From Chloroflexota bacterium (GTDB lineage: Bacteria; Chloroflexota; Anaerolineae; Promineifilales; Promineifilaceae), in NCBI GenBank assembly GCA_024223125.1, contig JAAEOP010000992.1, positions 1 through 17,639 on the forward strand: a stretch of DNA of 17,639 bases, written 5' to 3'. Position numbers and translations under genes: made by a program. The notes below the pieces were generated by a model that ran no database searches, was not told where the DNA came from, and worked only from the letters and a program-made list of their open reading frames with translations. Below, in pieces: positions 7,553 to 15,912 of the stretch (positions are counted from its first letter, which is position 1; every line of letters starts with the position of its first letter).

Positions 7553-7630
7553 TGAGGAGTCCGCATTCTCAAACTTGTACTGAGCGTAGCTGAAGTATGC
7601 GGGCGGGCATCTGAGGATGCCCACTCCTCA
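7553..7630. repeat. structured repeat-like element filling an intergenic gap
   Basis: The outer arms TGAGGAGT (7553-7560) and ACTCCTCA (7623-7630) are exact inverted copies. Inside, CCGCAT (7561-7566) pairs with ATGCGG (7597-7602), and GGGCATC-TGAG-GATGCCC (7605-7622) is a perfect seven-base-stem hairpin. The whole 78 bases can therefore fold into a branched structure. Its right edge touches the permease stop codon. There is no T run, so a terminator is less likely than a REP- or MITE-like dispersed element. Confidence 0.45.
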
Positions 7631-8419
7631 TTATTTCCATTGCGTTAAGATGACTTCGCGTTGGAATGATTTGAACATGAGATAACCCAACACAATATCC
7701 AATACCAACACCACCCCGCCTAACAAAACAATCAACTCCCGGCTAACAACAATAAACCCCATAGATTGCCCCACAAGCAACAGTATCACCGGTAAGATAA
7801 CAAAGCCGGCCAACTGCTCGGCCGCGCGCGGGTCAGTGACGCGAGAGGATACAATAATAGCCACACTGACCCCCAAAAATGCCAGCAATGGCCCTACCAC
7901 AAAAATTGCCAATAACCACACTGGCGCTAATACAAAATCCAACAACATCTCACTCCCCAACATGAAAAAGATACCAATGCCATAAAGAAAATAGACTAAC
8001 CAGGTAGCAATAATGGCTGGAATAACGGCCGACAATGCCTTACCCGTTAAAAGTTCTATCGTGGTAATGGGCGTGGCTAAAAGCGGCTCCAAACTGCGGG
8101 TTGTTTTCTCGCCCACAATACTGTATGCAGCAATGGTGACCGGAATCATGAGCGGTAAAATCATAAACAGCAAGGTGTAAATACTAAGCATATAAACCAT
8201 CACACACTCATCCTCCGTCAACCCAATACACAAGTCACCGAAAAACTCATCTGGCGGCGGGTCGCTGCTACCCGATGTTTCAAAATTCCCCATCCCCCAG
8301 ATAGTCAGCAGGGGCAGCGCGGTTAATATAAGCGGCAAAAATATCACAGAAAATAGGACGAGCCGGTTTTTGAACATTTCAGCCCATTCTTTACTGATGA
8401 TTGTTTGGATTTTATTCAT
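7631..8419 (-). CDS. ABC-2 type transporter permease
   Basis: The 262-residue integral membrane protein has about six hydrophobic segments. The first (about residues 21-41) follows the short cytoplasmic start 'MNKIQTIISKEWAEMFKNR', a typical ABC-2/NatB-like opening. A non-membrane, acidic and cysteine-containing loop (about 50-75) follows TM1. 'GEKTTRSLEPLLATPIT' is the conserved cytoplasmic helix of ABC-2 permeases that contacts the ATPase. It pairs with the ATPase gene just upstream, their frames overlapping by four bases (ATGA), so the two are translationally coupled. Such pairs export drugs, lipids, peptides or sodium; the cargo is unknown here. Confidence 0.88.
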   Translation of the reverse strand: MNKIQTIISKEWAEMFKNRLVLFSVIFLPLILTALPLLTIWGMGNFETSGSSDPPPDEFFGDLCIGLTEDECVMVYMLSIYTLLFMILPLMIPVTIAAYSIVGEKTTRSLEPLLATPITTIELLTGKALSAVIPAIIATWLVYFLYGIGIFFMLGSEMLLDFVLAPVWLLAIFVVGPLLAFLGVSVAIIVSSRVTDPRAAEQLAGFVILPVILLLVGQSMGFIVVSRELIVLLGGVVLVLDIVLGYLMFKSFQREVILTQWK

Positions 8420-9333
8420 GAGGTTGCTTCCTCATTTACCAATCGCAGGTAAATATCTTCTAAAGAGTGGTGTAATTCACCTACAAATTGGATATTGGCC
8501 CCGGCATTGACCAACTGACGGATCATTTCGGGATTATGGGTTTCGGGGTCTTCCAGAGCAGCTACCAGTTTGTTGTCTATCGCTTCTAGTTTGTTAATGT
8601 AGGGAAGGTTTTGCAAGACTGGTTGGTAGGTCTCGGCCGTCTCCACCAGATGAAAGATGACTTGACGGCCGTATAACTGCGAACGTAATCCGGCCGTTGT
8701 ATCCACCACCCTCAACTGCTGCTTAAAGACAGCCACCCGATCACACAAACGGTCGGCTTCATCCAGATTGTGGGTAGTTAGGAAAATTGTCCGCCCCTGC
8801 TCCTTCACTTCCAGAATGAAATCTCGTACTAATTTGGCCGCTTGAGGGTCTAATCCGGCCGTCGGTTCATCCAGAAAGAGAATTTTGGGTTCATGCAGCA
8901 ACGCGCGGGCAATAGCCAATTTTTGCTTCATCCCCTTGCTAAATGTGCCCGCTGCGTCTGCCCGCCTGTCCCACAGACCCAACATTCGCAGGTACTTCTC
9001 CACCTGGCCGGGAACATCGGCCACTTCATACAGATGGGCATAAATCGTCAGATTTTTGTAAGCTGACAGCCTATCATATAAACCCGGCGTTTCCGTGAGC
9101 AGTCCTACATTGCGCCGGATTTCCTGACTTTCTTGTCCCACCTTGTAACCCATGACGGCCGCCCGGCCATGTGTGGGCGCAATCAGGCAGGTAAGCAGGC
9201 GCACAGTTGTCGTTTTGCCGGCCCCATTTGGCCCCAAAAAGCCAAAGACTTCTCCTTCGCCAATTTGGATGGTTAAGCGGTCAACGGCCGTCAATCCATC
9301 AAACTTCTTCGTCAAATTTTCGGTACGTATCAT
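8416..9333 (-). CDS. ABC transporter ATP-binding protein
   Basis: The 305-residue ATPase is of the ABC-2/NatA type. It shows Walker A GPNGAGKTT (34-42), the Q-loop region 'LLTETPGLY' with Glu where Gln is classical (common in this subfamily), the signature FSKGMKQKLA (131-140), Walker B ILFLDEP (151-157), D-loop 'AGLD' and the H-loop His188. The C-terminal hundred residues form the accessory domain usual for this type. It overlaps the permease start by four bases downstream and the intramembrane protease stop by four bases upstream. All three genes therefore form one coupled unit. Several ACGGCCGT or CGGCCGT motifs are embedded. Confidence 0.93.
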   Translation of the reverse strand: MIRTENLTKKFDGLTAVDRLTIQIGEGEVFGFLGPNGAGKTTTVRLLTCLIAPTHGRAAVMGYKVGQESQEIRRNVGLLTETPGLYDRLSAYKNLTIYAHLYEVADVPGQVEKYLRMLGLWDRRADAAGTFSKGMKQKLAIARALLHEPKILFLDEPTAGLDPQAAKLVRDFILEVKEQGRTIFLTTHNLDEADRLCDRVAVFKQQLRVVDTTAGLRSQLYGRQVIFHLVETAETYQPVLQNLPYINKLEAIDNKLVAALEDPETHNPEMIRQLVNAGANIQFVGELHHSLEDIYLRLVNEEATS

Positions 9334-10211
9334 CGGTATTTACTCTTTTCCAACTGTTCGGCCGATAATGTCACGTCCATTGGCTGAACTGAGCCTATCT
9401 CCGGCAGCGGGTCTAAAACGTCATCTTCCAGTGGCGGTGTTTTAAGCCAGAAAATAATCCCCAAACTAATCAGGGCATACACGGCTATAAACGCTTCTGT
9501 GCCTAAAGCACTGTTTATCGTGGTGGTGCGTTGGCTGAGGTATTGGATGGAGAGGACGGCCGTGGTATCCACCGCCGTGTGCAACAAAATAGCCGCCAAC
9601 AACCACAAGATATTATGGCGTACAAACGCCTGCAACACCAGCAGCGAAGCCGCTATGTGGAAGCACAAAGCAAACCCCCGTTCCACCGCCCCCAGCAAAA
9701 ACATATACCAGGGCCAGGTCTCCATTTGCGATAGTTGCGCCTGAACCAACGTCAACTGCCCCACCGGCAGTGTCGCCAATATGGAAGGATTATTTTGCAA
9801 CATCAGTAATTGCATCAGCCCATAATATCCTAAAAGCCCCAGGATAATGGCTTCAATGCCGCCATGCCCCACGCCCAACATAATACCCTGCCCCCAGAAA
9901 CGCGCTTCTGTGGCCCAGTAACGATAAGTCAAATAACGAGCTACTTCTTCAAACACACCGGCCGACAAGCCTAAAAATAAGGCCAGAATGATGAGGTTGG
10001 TGAGAACGGCCGTGTCCACCGAAATCAACTGCCACTTATTCAGAACCAGGACATTAAACGGAATATGAAACAACTGCGACAATACAAATGTAGCCGCCCC
10101 CATGCCAAACAACCCCCAATCCACCTTCAACCGCGCCGCTACAAAGCCACCCAAAATAATCGGGGCCACAATCATCAAAGAAAAATTGAGAAACAGCAGT
10201 ATTGTCGTCAT
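9330..10211 (-). CDS. YhfC-type intramembrane glutamic protease
   Basis: The 293-residue polytopic membrane protein is of the YhfC family (PrsW/CPBP-related putative intramembrane proteases). Expected catalytic or metal-like residues are visible: Glu88-Glu89 in 'GVFEEVARYL', His116 in 'GVGHGGIEA', Glu177 and His185 in 'ERGFALCFHI', and His211 in 'LLHTAVD'. About seven to eight hydrophobic helices are present, then a roughly 35-residue acidic cytoplasmic tail. The gene ends in a four-base ATGA overlap with the ABC ATPase, so its product likely works with that transporter, for example in processing an exported peptide or giving self-protection; this role is inference. It starts ten bases after the remnant of the DUF5615 toxin gene. 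Confidence 0.85.
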   Translation of the reverse strand: MTTILLFLNFSLMIVAPIILGGFVAARLKVDWGLFGMGAATFVLSQLFHIPFNVLVLNKWQLISVDTAVLTNLIILALFLGLSAGVFEEVARYLTYRYWATEARFWGQGIMLGVGHGGIEAIILGLLGYYGLMQLLMLQNNPSILATLPVGQLTLVQAQLSQMETWPWYMFLLGAVERGFALCFHIAASLLVLQAFVRHNILWLLAAILLHTAVDTTAVLSIQYLSQRTTTINSALGTEAFIAVYALISLGIIFWLKTPPLEDDVLDPLPEIGSVQPMDVTLSAEQLEKSKYR

Positions 10212-10221
10212 AACGCTTTGT

Positions 10222-10569
10222 TCAAATATAACGAACCTGGTTTTCTATCTCATCGGCCGTTATCTGGTTAAGGATTCGCATAAGCCGCCGCACAAGTTCA
10301 TAAGGCGGCCGACGTACTGCTAAAATAATGCCGTAATGTTTCTGGCCTGCGTCAGCTTACACTTGAGCCAAAGTCTCAAAGTCAGTCCGATTGTGTGTTA
10401 GAAACGTTTTGTGTTGAGCGGCAGTATAGGCCAATTGTTCAGCATCGCTATTTCCCAGTTGGCCTTCGTCGCGTGTTGTGGTGGCTATAAACCCACGGCC
10501 GCGTAGCAAATCAGCTGCCAACACACTGACGTCTTCATCCAGGTAAAATTCAATAAAAAGGCGGTTCAC
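10222..10569 (-). pseudogene. DUF5615 PIN-like toxin interrupted by an in-frame TAA
   Basis: The frame starts at GTG 10567-10569 and reads 'FYLDEDVSVLAADLLRGRG' then 'FLTHNRTDFETLAQV', matching the DUF5615 (Mut7-C/PIN-like) toxin family. It hits TAA at 10357-10359 (codon 71). Reading on in the same frame gives 'ADAGQKHYGIILAVRR' and 'ELVRRLMRILNQITADEIENQ', which is the normal C-terminal half of the family, ending at TGA 10222-10224. The full length of 115 codons is right for the family. A single base change, for example from a Tyr TAC or TAT codon, explains the stop. The partner DUF433 antitoxin gene is intact and overlaps the start by four bases (GTGA). Sequencing error is the main alternative. 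Confidence 0.8.
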
Positions 10570-10847
10570 TGTTCCTTTACCAGAGGATCAATTAACTCAT
10601 GGGGGATCCGATTACGCTCAATGTGGACGTTAATCTCGCCTTGATGATCGTTGTAATAGCTCAGGGCATCAAATACCTGGGCTAACGTCAGGTGTGGTAG
10701 ATGGCCTGGTATTTCTTCTGGTAAAAAACCCTGCCGCCATAATTCTACAATTGCGCGAACCGGTGTACGTGTTCCTTCTATAATGGGTTCACCACTAAGG
10801 ATGTCTTCGTCTGAAACAATATAACGATGTCTTGTCGCCTGGATCAT
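10566..10847 (-). CDS. DUF433 antitoxin
   Basis: The 93-residue DUF433 protein carries the usual 'SGEPIIEGTRTPVRAIVEL' block (18-36) and the 'LTLAQVFDALSYYNDH' helix region (53-68). Members are helix-turn-helix-like antitoxins that bind a DUF5615 PIN-like ribonuclease toxin and often repress their own promoter. AGGAG sits 11 bases before the ATG. A possible promoter has TATACT at 10881-10876 with a weak upstream hexamer. The downstream toxin gene is broken, so this antitoxin may be an orphan or serve only as a regulator of the operon that includes the protease and transporter. Confidence 0.88.
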   Translation of the reverse strand: MIQATRHRYIVSDEDILSGEPIIEGTRTPVRAIVELWRQGFLPEEIPGHLPHLTLAQVFDALSYYNDHQGEINVHIERNRIPHELIDPLVKEQ

Positions 10848-11011
10848 AATAAGTTTCTCTCCTCTTGCTTACTCAAGTATAAGACATTCACCCCTATCCC
10901 TTAATAATCGAAAGTTCCACATTCTGTCTCTTTGCATAATCGCGCCTGATGGCCTGACGGCCGATTCAATCCAAATTGTAGCACGATTTACCGTTTTAAG
11001 GTGTGTACTCC

Positions 11012-11044
11012 AGACCTCCGAGGTTTTGAAAACCTCGGAGGTCT
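11012..11044. repeat. perfect 33-base palindrome
   Basis: The left arm AGACCTCCGAGGTTTT (11012-11027) and the right arm AAAACCTCGGAGGTCT (11029-11044) are exact reverse complements around a single G. There is no T run on either side, so it is not a classical terminator. Its perfection suggests a recently mobile small palindromic repeat, or a protein binding site between the divergent genes. Confidence 0.8.
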
Positions 11045-11084
11045 AGGTAATAAAAATACAAGTGCCGCTCTCGCCAAAATCGTC

Positions 11085-11090
11085 TATAAT
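11085..11090 (+). promoter_or_regulatory. possible -10 box for the kinase gene
   Basis: A perfect TATAAT lies 68 bases before the kinase ATG. The hexamer 17 bases upstream (GTGCCG, 11062-11067) matches the -35 consensus poorly. This is a candidate only. Confidence 0.3.
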
Positions 11091-11157
11091 TCCAGCCATA
11101 GAAAGCCAGTTGGCAAGTGGAAACCCGCATAATGGGGCCACAGCGGAGTGGAAATAA

Positions 11158-13818
11158 ATGGCAAAATCTAATTCATGGATCGGCAGAAAAATCGATCATT
11201 ACATTATTCAAGAGCATATCCAGCGTGGCGGTATGGCTGATGTTTTTCTGGCGAATGATGAATGGTTGGAACGACGCGCCGCCATCAAAATCCTCTTCCC
11301 CCAACTCAGCAGCGACCCAGATTTTGTCAGACGGTTCCAACGGGAAGCTAAAACAGTCGCCCGCCTACGACACGAACATATCGTCCAGATTTACACCACC
11401 GGCGTCACCGAAGATGGTCATCATTATATCGCTATGGAATATGTTGGCGGGGGGACGTTGCAAGATAAGCTGGCCGATTTAACCAAACAAGGGGCGCTGC
11501 TAGATACGCCCACAGCTATCGGTATTGTCCACCAAATTGCAGAAGCGTTAGCCGTCGCTCATCAAGCAGGCATCGTGCATCGGGATATCAAGCCCAGCAA
11601 TGTTTTGCTGCGGGAAGATGGCACGCCGGTTCTTACAGACCTGGGCATCGCCAAAGTGTCTGACAAACCGGGATTGACCCGTACTGATGCTCTGGTGGGT
11701 ACGCCGGCCTATATGTCACCGGAACAGGTTTCTAATACAGAGGTTGACGGCCGCTCCGACATCTACTCACTCGGTGTCATCTTTTACGAACTATTTTCTG
11801 GAGCCAAACTATTTGACGGCGATACCCCCTGGGCTATTTTGCATCAACACATCTCCCAGGAACCTCGCCCCATCACTGAAATCCGCCACGATATTACCGA
11901 CACCACCCAGTTAGTTCTACAAAAATGTCTACAAAAAGACCCCATCTATCGCTACCAGACGGCCGCTGAACTTTTGCACGATTTAGACTCTGCTCTGATT
12001 GCCGAACATGCAGCCGACCAGATTGACACCAGCGGCCATTGGGTTGGCGCACAGCCGGGCGTTACCGCTACCGTGCTGCCCCGTGATACGATGATCGCCC
12101 GTACGCCTATTGGCCTGACACAACCCGCAATACCATCACCCACACCAACACCGGGACTCACGGCCGTTACCCCACCCCAACCAGCCACTCAAATCCAAGA
12201 AGAGAAAAAACGGCCGTCCTGGCTTATTCCCTTACTCATTATATTGTTGCTCTTGATTTGTGGCGGTGCGGCCGTTGCTCTCGGCCCTTTACGCAATACT
12301 ATCTTCCCAGTAGCCCAACTGCCGCCCACCGTACCTGCTACCGAAACACCAACGGCAACTGACACGGCCGTGCCCACCGTCACCGAAATTCAACCCACCG
12401 CTCTACCCACCATAGACACCTTAGCCACAGTCGCCGCTCTAGAAGCCCTGCTCAACGCTACCGACATCCCGACCCCAACCTCTGAAGCCAGCGCCACTCC
12501 CAGCCACACTCCCAAACCAACCTCCACTAATACAGCTGATGAAACAGGCACAGCTACCCGCACGCCCACCGCTGCAGCCACACTCACAGACGATGACGAC
12601 GATTCCTCATCCAACCCCACCGGCAACGCCAGCAGCGGCAGCGGCTTTCCGATGACCTTTGAAAACTTTGGTCTCTGGGTACGTGGCGACGAAGACAACG
12701 GCAGCTTTACCTCTTCCACTGCCCAAGCCCGCAGCGGCGGAACGGCCGGGAAAATCAGCTACGATTTTGGTACAAGCGGCAACGATTACGTCGTCTTCCT
12801 GCAAAACAACAGCATCTCTGGCACACCCAACGCCCTGCAAATTTGGGTTTATGGGGATGGCTCCGGTCATTTTTTGAACGCCTGGATAAGAGACGCCGGC
12901 GGGCAGACCTGGCAAGTTCCCTTTGGCCGTATTACCCACAGCGGCTGGAAACAGATGACCGGCCACATAGACACCAGCCAGACCTGGCCCTGGGCTGTCA
13001 TCTCCGGCGGCAGCGATGACGCGGTAGATTACCCTATCTCCTTCCGAGGCTTTGTGTTAGATGATCCCAATAATGCTTACACCGGCAAAGGGAACATTTA
13101 TCTGGATGATTTGACAGCGACCACACTCAGCAATGGCTCACTACCAACTGCATCTGCCCCCACACCTACCACCGGCAGCCCAAGTAGCGCCAGTACGTCC
13201 GTACCCACATCTGCCCCGGTTGATTCTAATGGGGTAGGGCGTATTTTGTATACCTCAGGCAACACTTTGCTCACAACTGATCCAGATTGGAGTTCCCCCA
13301 TAGAATTAGGAACCATTGCCAGCAACAGTTGCAGCAGTCCAGCCACAACCGTATCTGGACAAAGTTACAACCTCTACTTTGGGTCATTTTGCGGCGTCAC
13401 GGCCAATGGAACCAGTGTTTGTACATCTCCTAATGGGCAGTACGAAATCGTAAGCAACCGGGTCAGTGAAGGTACTTATTCCATCGTCATAAGATCACCC
13501 GGTTCTGAAAGCCATACATTTGTCTACCAGGGTAGTTTGGACTTAAATGAAGGCATCCGCTGGTCGCCTGTTAGTAGCAATTACCTCTTTATTGTGGGTG
13601 ATACAATCCACCAGGGTTTTCTAGACGGTACATATAACCAGATTATCAGCACAGCTTTTCAACCATACTTTTCACCAGATGGCAGCATGATTTTGTATCG
13701 CAAACCAATTGGCCCCGGCGTGAATGATATTTTTGTAGCCAATAATGATGGCAGCAACCAGCGCAATGTCACTAATGTTAGCGCAGTAGACAAAACATGT
13801 GCTGTCTGGCGCAATTAA
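11158..13818 (+). CDS. receptor-like Ser/Thr protein kinase with extracellular carbohydrate-binding-like and propeller-like modules
   Basis: The 886-residue protein has a complete Hanks-type kinase domain (about 14-280): glycine loop 'IQRGGMADVFLA', Lys44 in 'AAIKIL', catalytic loop HRDIKPSN (141-148, Asp143), DLG instead of DFG (161-163) and 'GTPAYMSPEQ' (181-190). A juxtamembrane linker and one membrane helix (about 354-376) follow. Outside lie a Pro/Thr/Ser-rich linker (about 385-496), a beta-sandwich-like domain ending 'NIYLDDLTAT' (about 497-655) that resembles carbohydrate-binding modules, a second linker, and a propeller-like region with 'YFSPDGSMILY' (837-847). It probably phosphorylates cytoplasmic partners in response to a cell-surface ligand. 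GGAG lies nine bases before the ATG. There is no PASTA domain. No partner phosphatase or FHA gene is adjacent. Confidence 0.92.
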   Translation: MAKSNSWIGRKIDHYIIQEHIQRGGMADVFLANDEWLERRAAIKILFPQLSSDPDFVRRFQREAKTVARLRHEHIVQIYTTGVTEDGHHYIAMEYVGGGTLQDKLADLTKQGALLDTPTAIGIVHQIAEALAVAHQAGIVHRDIKPSNVLLREDGTPVLTDLGIAKVSDKPGLTRTDALVGTPAYMSPEQVSNTEVDGRSDIYSLGVIFYELFSGAKLFDGDTPWAILHQHISQEPRPITEIRHDITDTTQLVLQKCLQKDPIYRYQTAAELLHDLDSALIAEHAADQIDTSGHWVGAQPGVTATVLPRDTMIARTPIGLTQPAIPSPTPTPGLTAVTPPQPATQIQEEKKRPSWLIPLLIILLLLICGGAAVALGPLRNTIFPVAQLPPTVPATETPTATDTAVPTVTEIQPTALPTIDTLATVAALEALLNATDIPTPTSEASATPSHTPKPTSTNTADETGTATRTPTAAATLTDDDDDSSSNPTGNASSGSGFPMTFENFGLWVRGDEDNGSFTSSTAQARSGGTAGKISYDFGTSGNDYVVFLQNNSISGTPNALQIWVYGDGSGHFLNAWIRDAGGQTWQVPFGRITHSGWKQMTGHIDTSQTWPWAVISGGSDDAVDYPISFRGFVLDDPNNAYTGKGNIYLDDLTATTLSNGSLPTASAPTPTTGSPSSASTSVPTSAPVDSNGVGRILYTSGNTLLTTDPDWSSPIELGTIASNSCSSPATTVSGQSYNLYFGSFCGVTANGTSVCTSPNGQYEIVSNRVSEGTYSIVIRSPGSESHTFVYQGSLDLNEGIRWSPVSSNYLFIVGDTIHQGFLDGTYNQIISTAFQPYFSPDGSMILYRKPIGPGVNDIFVANNDGSNQRNVTNVSAVDKTCAVWRN

Positions 13819-13861
13819 TAGCTTCCCGGTGCAACACTCTTTTCTTAGCAGAGCCGAATAA

Positions 13862-15664
13862 TTATTCCCCAACTATATAGCGATCACTAACATTATTATA
13901 TTCACGGCCGTTCACTTCATCCCACTCCTTCACCACCCCAGTCGTATCCACCTGCGCGTAAACCGGCGTACCATTAAATATGAAACTGGGGAAAATACTT
14001 TCATCCGGCAAATAATACAGGTTGGGCGCCTGGACGGCCGTACTGTAAACCAGCGTCAACAATTCCCCCGGTTGCAGTGGGGCTGTCACTAACCAGGCCA
14101 GACCATTGGCTGCCAGGTCAGACCACAATTCACCGGACTGCGTGGGCACAGGAACCGGGTCTACATACAAGTCCACCCGAAAGGGAACGGTAATTGGCTC
14201 TGTGCCTGCATTGCCAATGGTCACTTCTGCGCCAGGGTTGTTAACTTGCACGGCCGTAACCACCAAATCTACACCCGGCTTAATTTCCAGGGCTGCTAAT
14301 GTCACCGGCAAATAAATCTTCCACGAGTCAGTAATCAACGGTGTCTCAACATTAAATTGGGCTGCATCCTGAAAAATATTTCCGCCAGATTGTACATTAA
14401 CTTGGTTAGAGACAATATCGCCGTAAGCGCCGGTATGCACGGCCGTAAACATCAAACTCAATTTAGCGGCCGTCGTCAGTCTCCCCTGCCACGTCAATAC
14501 ATTCGCCTGTACATCTGCCCCTCCTGGATGGGTTAGCCAGTTGTCAAAATCGACGACCGACGGCAGCACATCTGTCAACAATAGACCAGACAGAATCAAC
14601 CCACTCTCATTGGTCACATTAATCGTGTATGTCACCAAACCATGATACGGCACATCTACTTCTGGTGATACCGATTTGCTCACCGAAAGGCAAGTTGCCG
14701 TATCATGACAAGTTGGCGGCGAAGAGGAAACTGTTGTAAATGTGAAGACAAAATCAGCCGCCATATTGTCCGGGGGATCATCTGTATCTACATCAAAAAC
14801 ATGGTCAGCCAATAGCGTCACTGTACACAGTTCGCTATACGTAAAGGCCGTGTCAGGCATCAGTTGGTACGATGCCGGCCCACCGCTAACGACGACCGTA
14901 TGGGTCATACTCGTACCACAATACAAATCAAACCAACCCGGCGTCAACGTTACCGCTTCCGTAAAGGTGATGTGAATGGTGGCGGTCAGGGGCACGGCCG
15001 TGCTGACACTAATTGGCTTCGTCCCTAAAACATCTGGGGCTGTGTCTGTGGGTGGGGTGCATACGGCCGTGTGGCTACCCAATCCATCAAACGTATCCTG
15101 CGGCCAACCAGACCATTCCAACGCCGGATCAAAAACATCAGACGGGTTCGTGTCTCCAGTACAAATAGAGGATAAACGGCGCAGCGTATTATTTTGCGTA
15201 GATATGTCCCCACTGCCCCATTCCGTAACAGGATCAAACCCTACCTGCCCAATTACATCCACAATGCCAACGGCATCTCGCAGCACAATGGCGTCATTCC
15301 CATTAAAAAACGTACCTGTGGCCAGCAAATCTGCCTGAGCCAGAATCTGTGGCGCACTGGCGCTGTCATCAGCCACGACATACACATCCCCATCTGCTAC
15401 CACACCCGTCAGAGCAATCGTATTCAATGGCGAACTGTTGCCATTGAAATAGAATTCTAATTGATACCCACTCGCTGTGAGATCAACGGCCGCACCCGTC
15501 CCATTATAAATTTCAATCGCCTTATTATTGGAGCTACCTTCTACATATTCAGAAATCAGGATAACGGCCGTGTTGGCCCGTAAACTCAGCAAACGGCCAC
15601 CCCAAACCAAAACCAACAACGGTAGCAACACCCCACCTATCAACCACTGGAATCGCTTACCCAT
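13862..15664 (-). CDS. secreted surface protein: LTD, Ig-like, DUF11 and CARDB-like domains
   Basis: The 600-residue protein has a signal peptide (1-30: '[11 protein letters not shown]' then a hydrophobic run). A lamin-tail domain (about 31-202) begins '[20 protein letters not shown]'. A Big_5/SbsA-like Ig domain (about 206-312), a DUF11 repeat (about 325-440, '[12 protein letters not shown]') and a CARDB-like domain (about 463-580) follow. Between the last two is '[11 protein letters not shown]', a motif typical of Chloroflexota exoproteins. The role is probably structural or adhesive at the cell surface; no catalytic residues are evident. A strong GGGGG ribosome site precedes the ATG, and TGTAAA-N11-TTTACA (15675-15697) lies just upstream as a possible operator. 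It is convergent with the kinase gene, with a 43-base gap. The ACGGCCGT octamer is densest here. Confidence 0.85.
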   Translation of the reverse strand: MGKRFQWLIGGVLLPLLVLVWGGRLLSLRANTAVILISEYVEGSSNNKAIEIYNGTGAAVDLTASGYQLEFYFNGNSSPLNTIALTGVVADGDVYVVADDSASAPQILAQADLLATGTFFNGNDAIVLRDAVGIVDVIGQVGFDPVTEWGSGDISTQNNTLRRLSSICTGDTNPSDVFDPALEWSGWPQDTFDGLGSHTAVCTPPTDTAPDVLGTKPISVSTAVPLTATIHITFTEAVTLTPGWFDLYCGTSMTHTVVVSGGPASYQLMPDTAFTYSELCTVTLLADHVFDVDTDDPPDNMAADFVFTFTTVSSSPPTCHDTATCLSVSKSVSPEVDVPYHGLVTYTINVTNESGLILSGLLLTDVLPSVVDFDNWLTHPGGADVQANVLTWQGRLTTAAKLSLMFTAVHTGAYGDIVSNQVNVQSGGNIFQDAAQFNVETPLITDSWKIYLPVTLAALEIKPGVDLVVTAVQVNNPGAEVTIGNAGTEPITVPFRVDLYVDPVPVPTQSGELWSDLAANGLAWLVTAPLQPGELLTLVYSTAVQAPNLYYLPDESIFPSFIFNGTPVYAQVDTTGVVKEWDEVNGREYNNVSDRYIVGE

Positions 15665-15674
15665 CTTAACCCCC

Positions 15675-15697
15675 TGTAAACTTGTCTGTTATTTACA
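15675..15697. promoter_or_regulatory. inverted repeat upstream of the surface protein gene
   Basis: TGTAAA (15675-15680) and TTTACA (15692-15697) are exact inverted hexamers 11 bases apart, 11-33 bases before the start codon on the minus strand. The spacing suits a dimeric repressor, but no regulator is known, and AT-rich chance pairing is possible. Confidence 0.25.
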
Positions 15698-15801
15698 ACT
15701 GATTTGAGTCGCGTGGTGTCCCACCTAAAAGCTACCCCCAATCACCACGTCTCTACACACACAAGAGCTGTAAGCCGCATCAAGATTGGCTGCCCCAACA
15801 C

Positions 15802-15912
15802 CTACTCATAAAGTTGGTCAGAAGGAACTTGAGAGAGTAGTTGTCCGACTTCTTTCGATCTGGCTTGATCTAACATCCGCTCAAGCCAAATATTGGTATC
15901 GAGTAAATACAT
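15802..15912 (-). pseudogene. vapC: vapC toxin, truncated after 36 codons
   Basis: The ATG at 15910-15912 directly follows the antitoxin stop. The reading 'MYLLDTNIWLERMLDQ' is the start of a PIN-domain VapC ribonuclease with its first catalytic Asp (Asp5). The frame ends at TAG 15802-15804 after 'SDQLYE'. DNA beyond this point, in any continuing frame I tried, does not resemble VapC, so about three quarters of the gene, with the other acidic residues, is gone. The breakpoint is near 15805. The remaining peptide cannot form an active PIN domain. Confidence 0.8.

Larger units (their letters stand above)
10870..11157. other. intergenic region between divergent genes
   Basis: These 288 bases separate the minus-strand antitoxin gene from the plus-strand kinase gene, so promoters for both are expected. 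It contains a perfect 33-base palindrome (11012-11044), a TATAAT hexamer (11085-11090) before the kinase, and one CGGCCG motif near 10959. No ORF with family features is seen. Confidence 0.6.

Noticed and set aside
7605..7622. Terminator of the P1 peptidase or transporter operon
   Set aside because: The hairpin has no T run on either strand and is better explained as part of the larger 78-base element.
11012..11044. Rho-independent terminator
   Set aside because: The perfect stem is not followed by a T run on either strand, and it lies between divergent genes where no transcript is expected to end.
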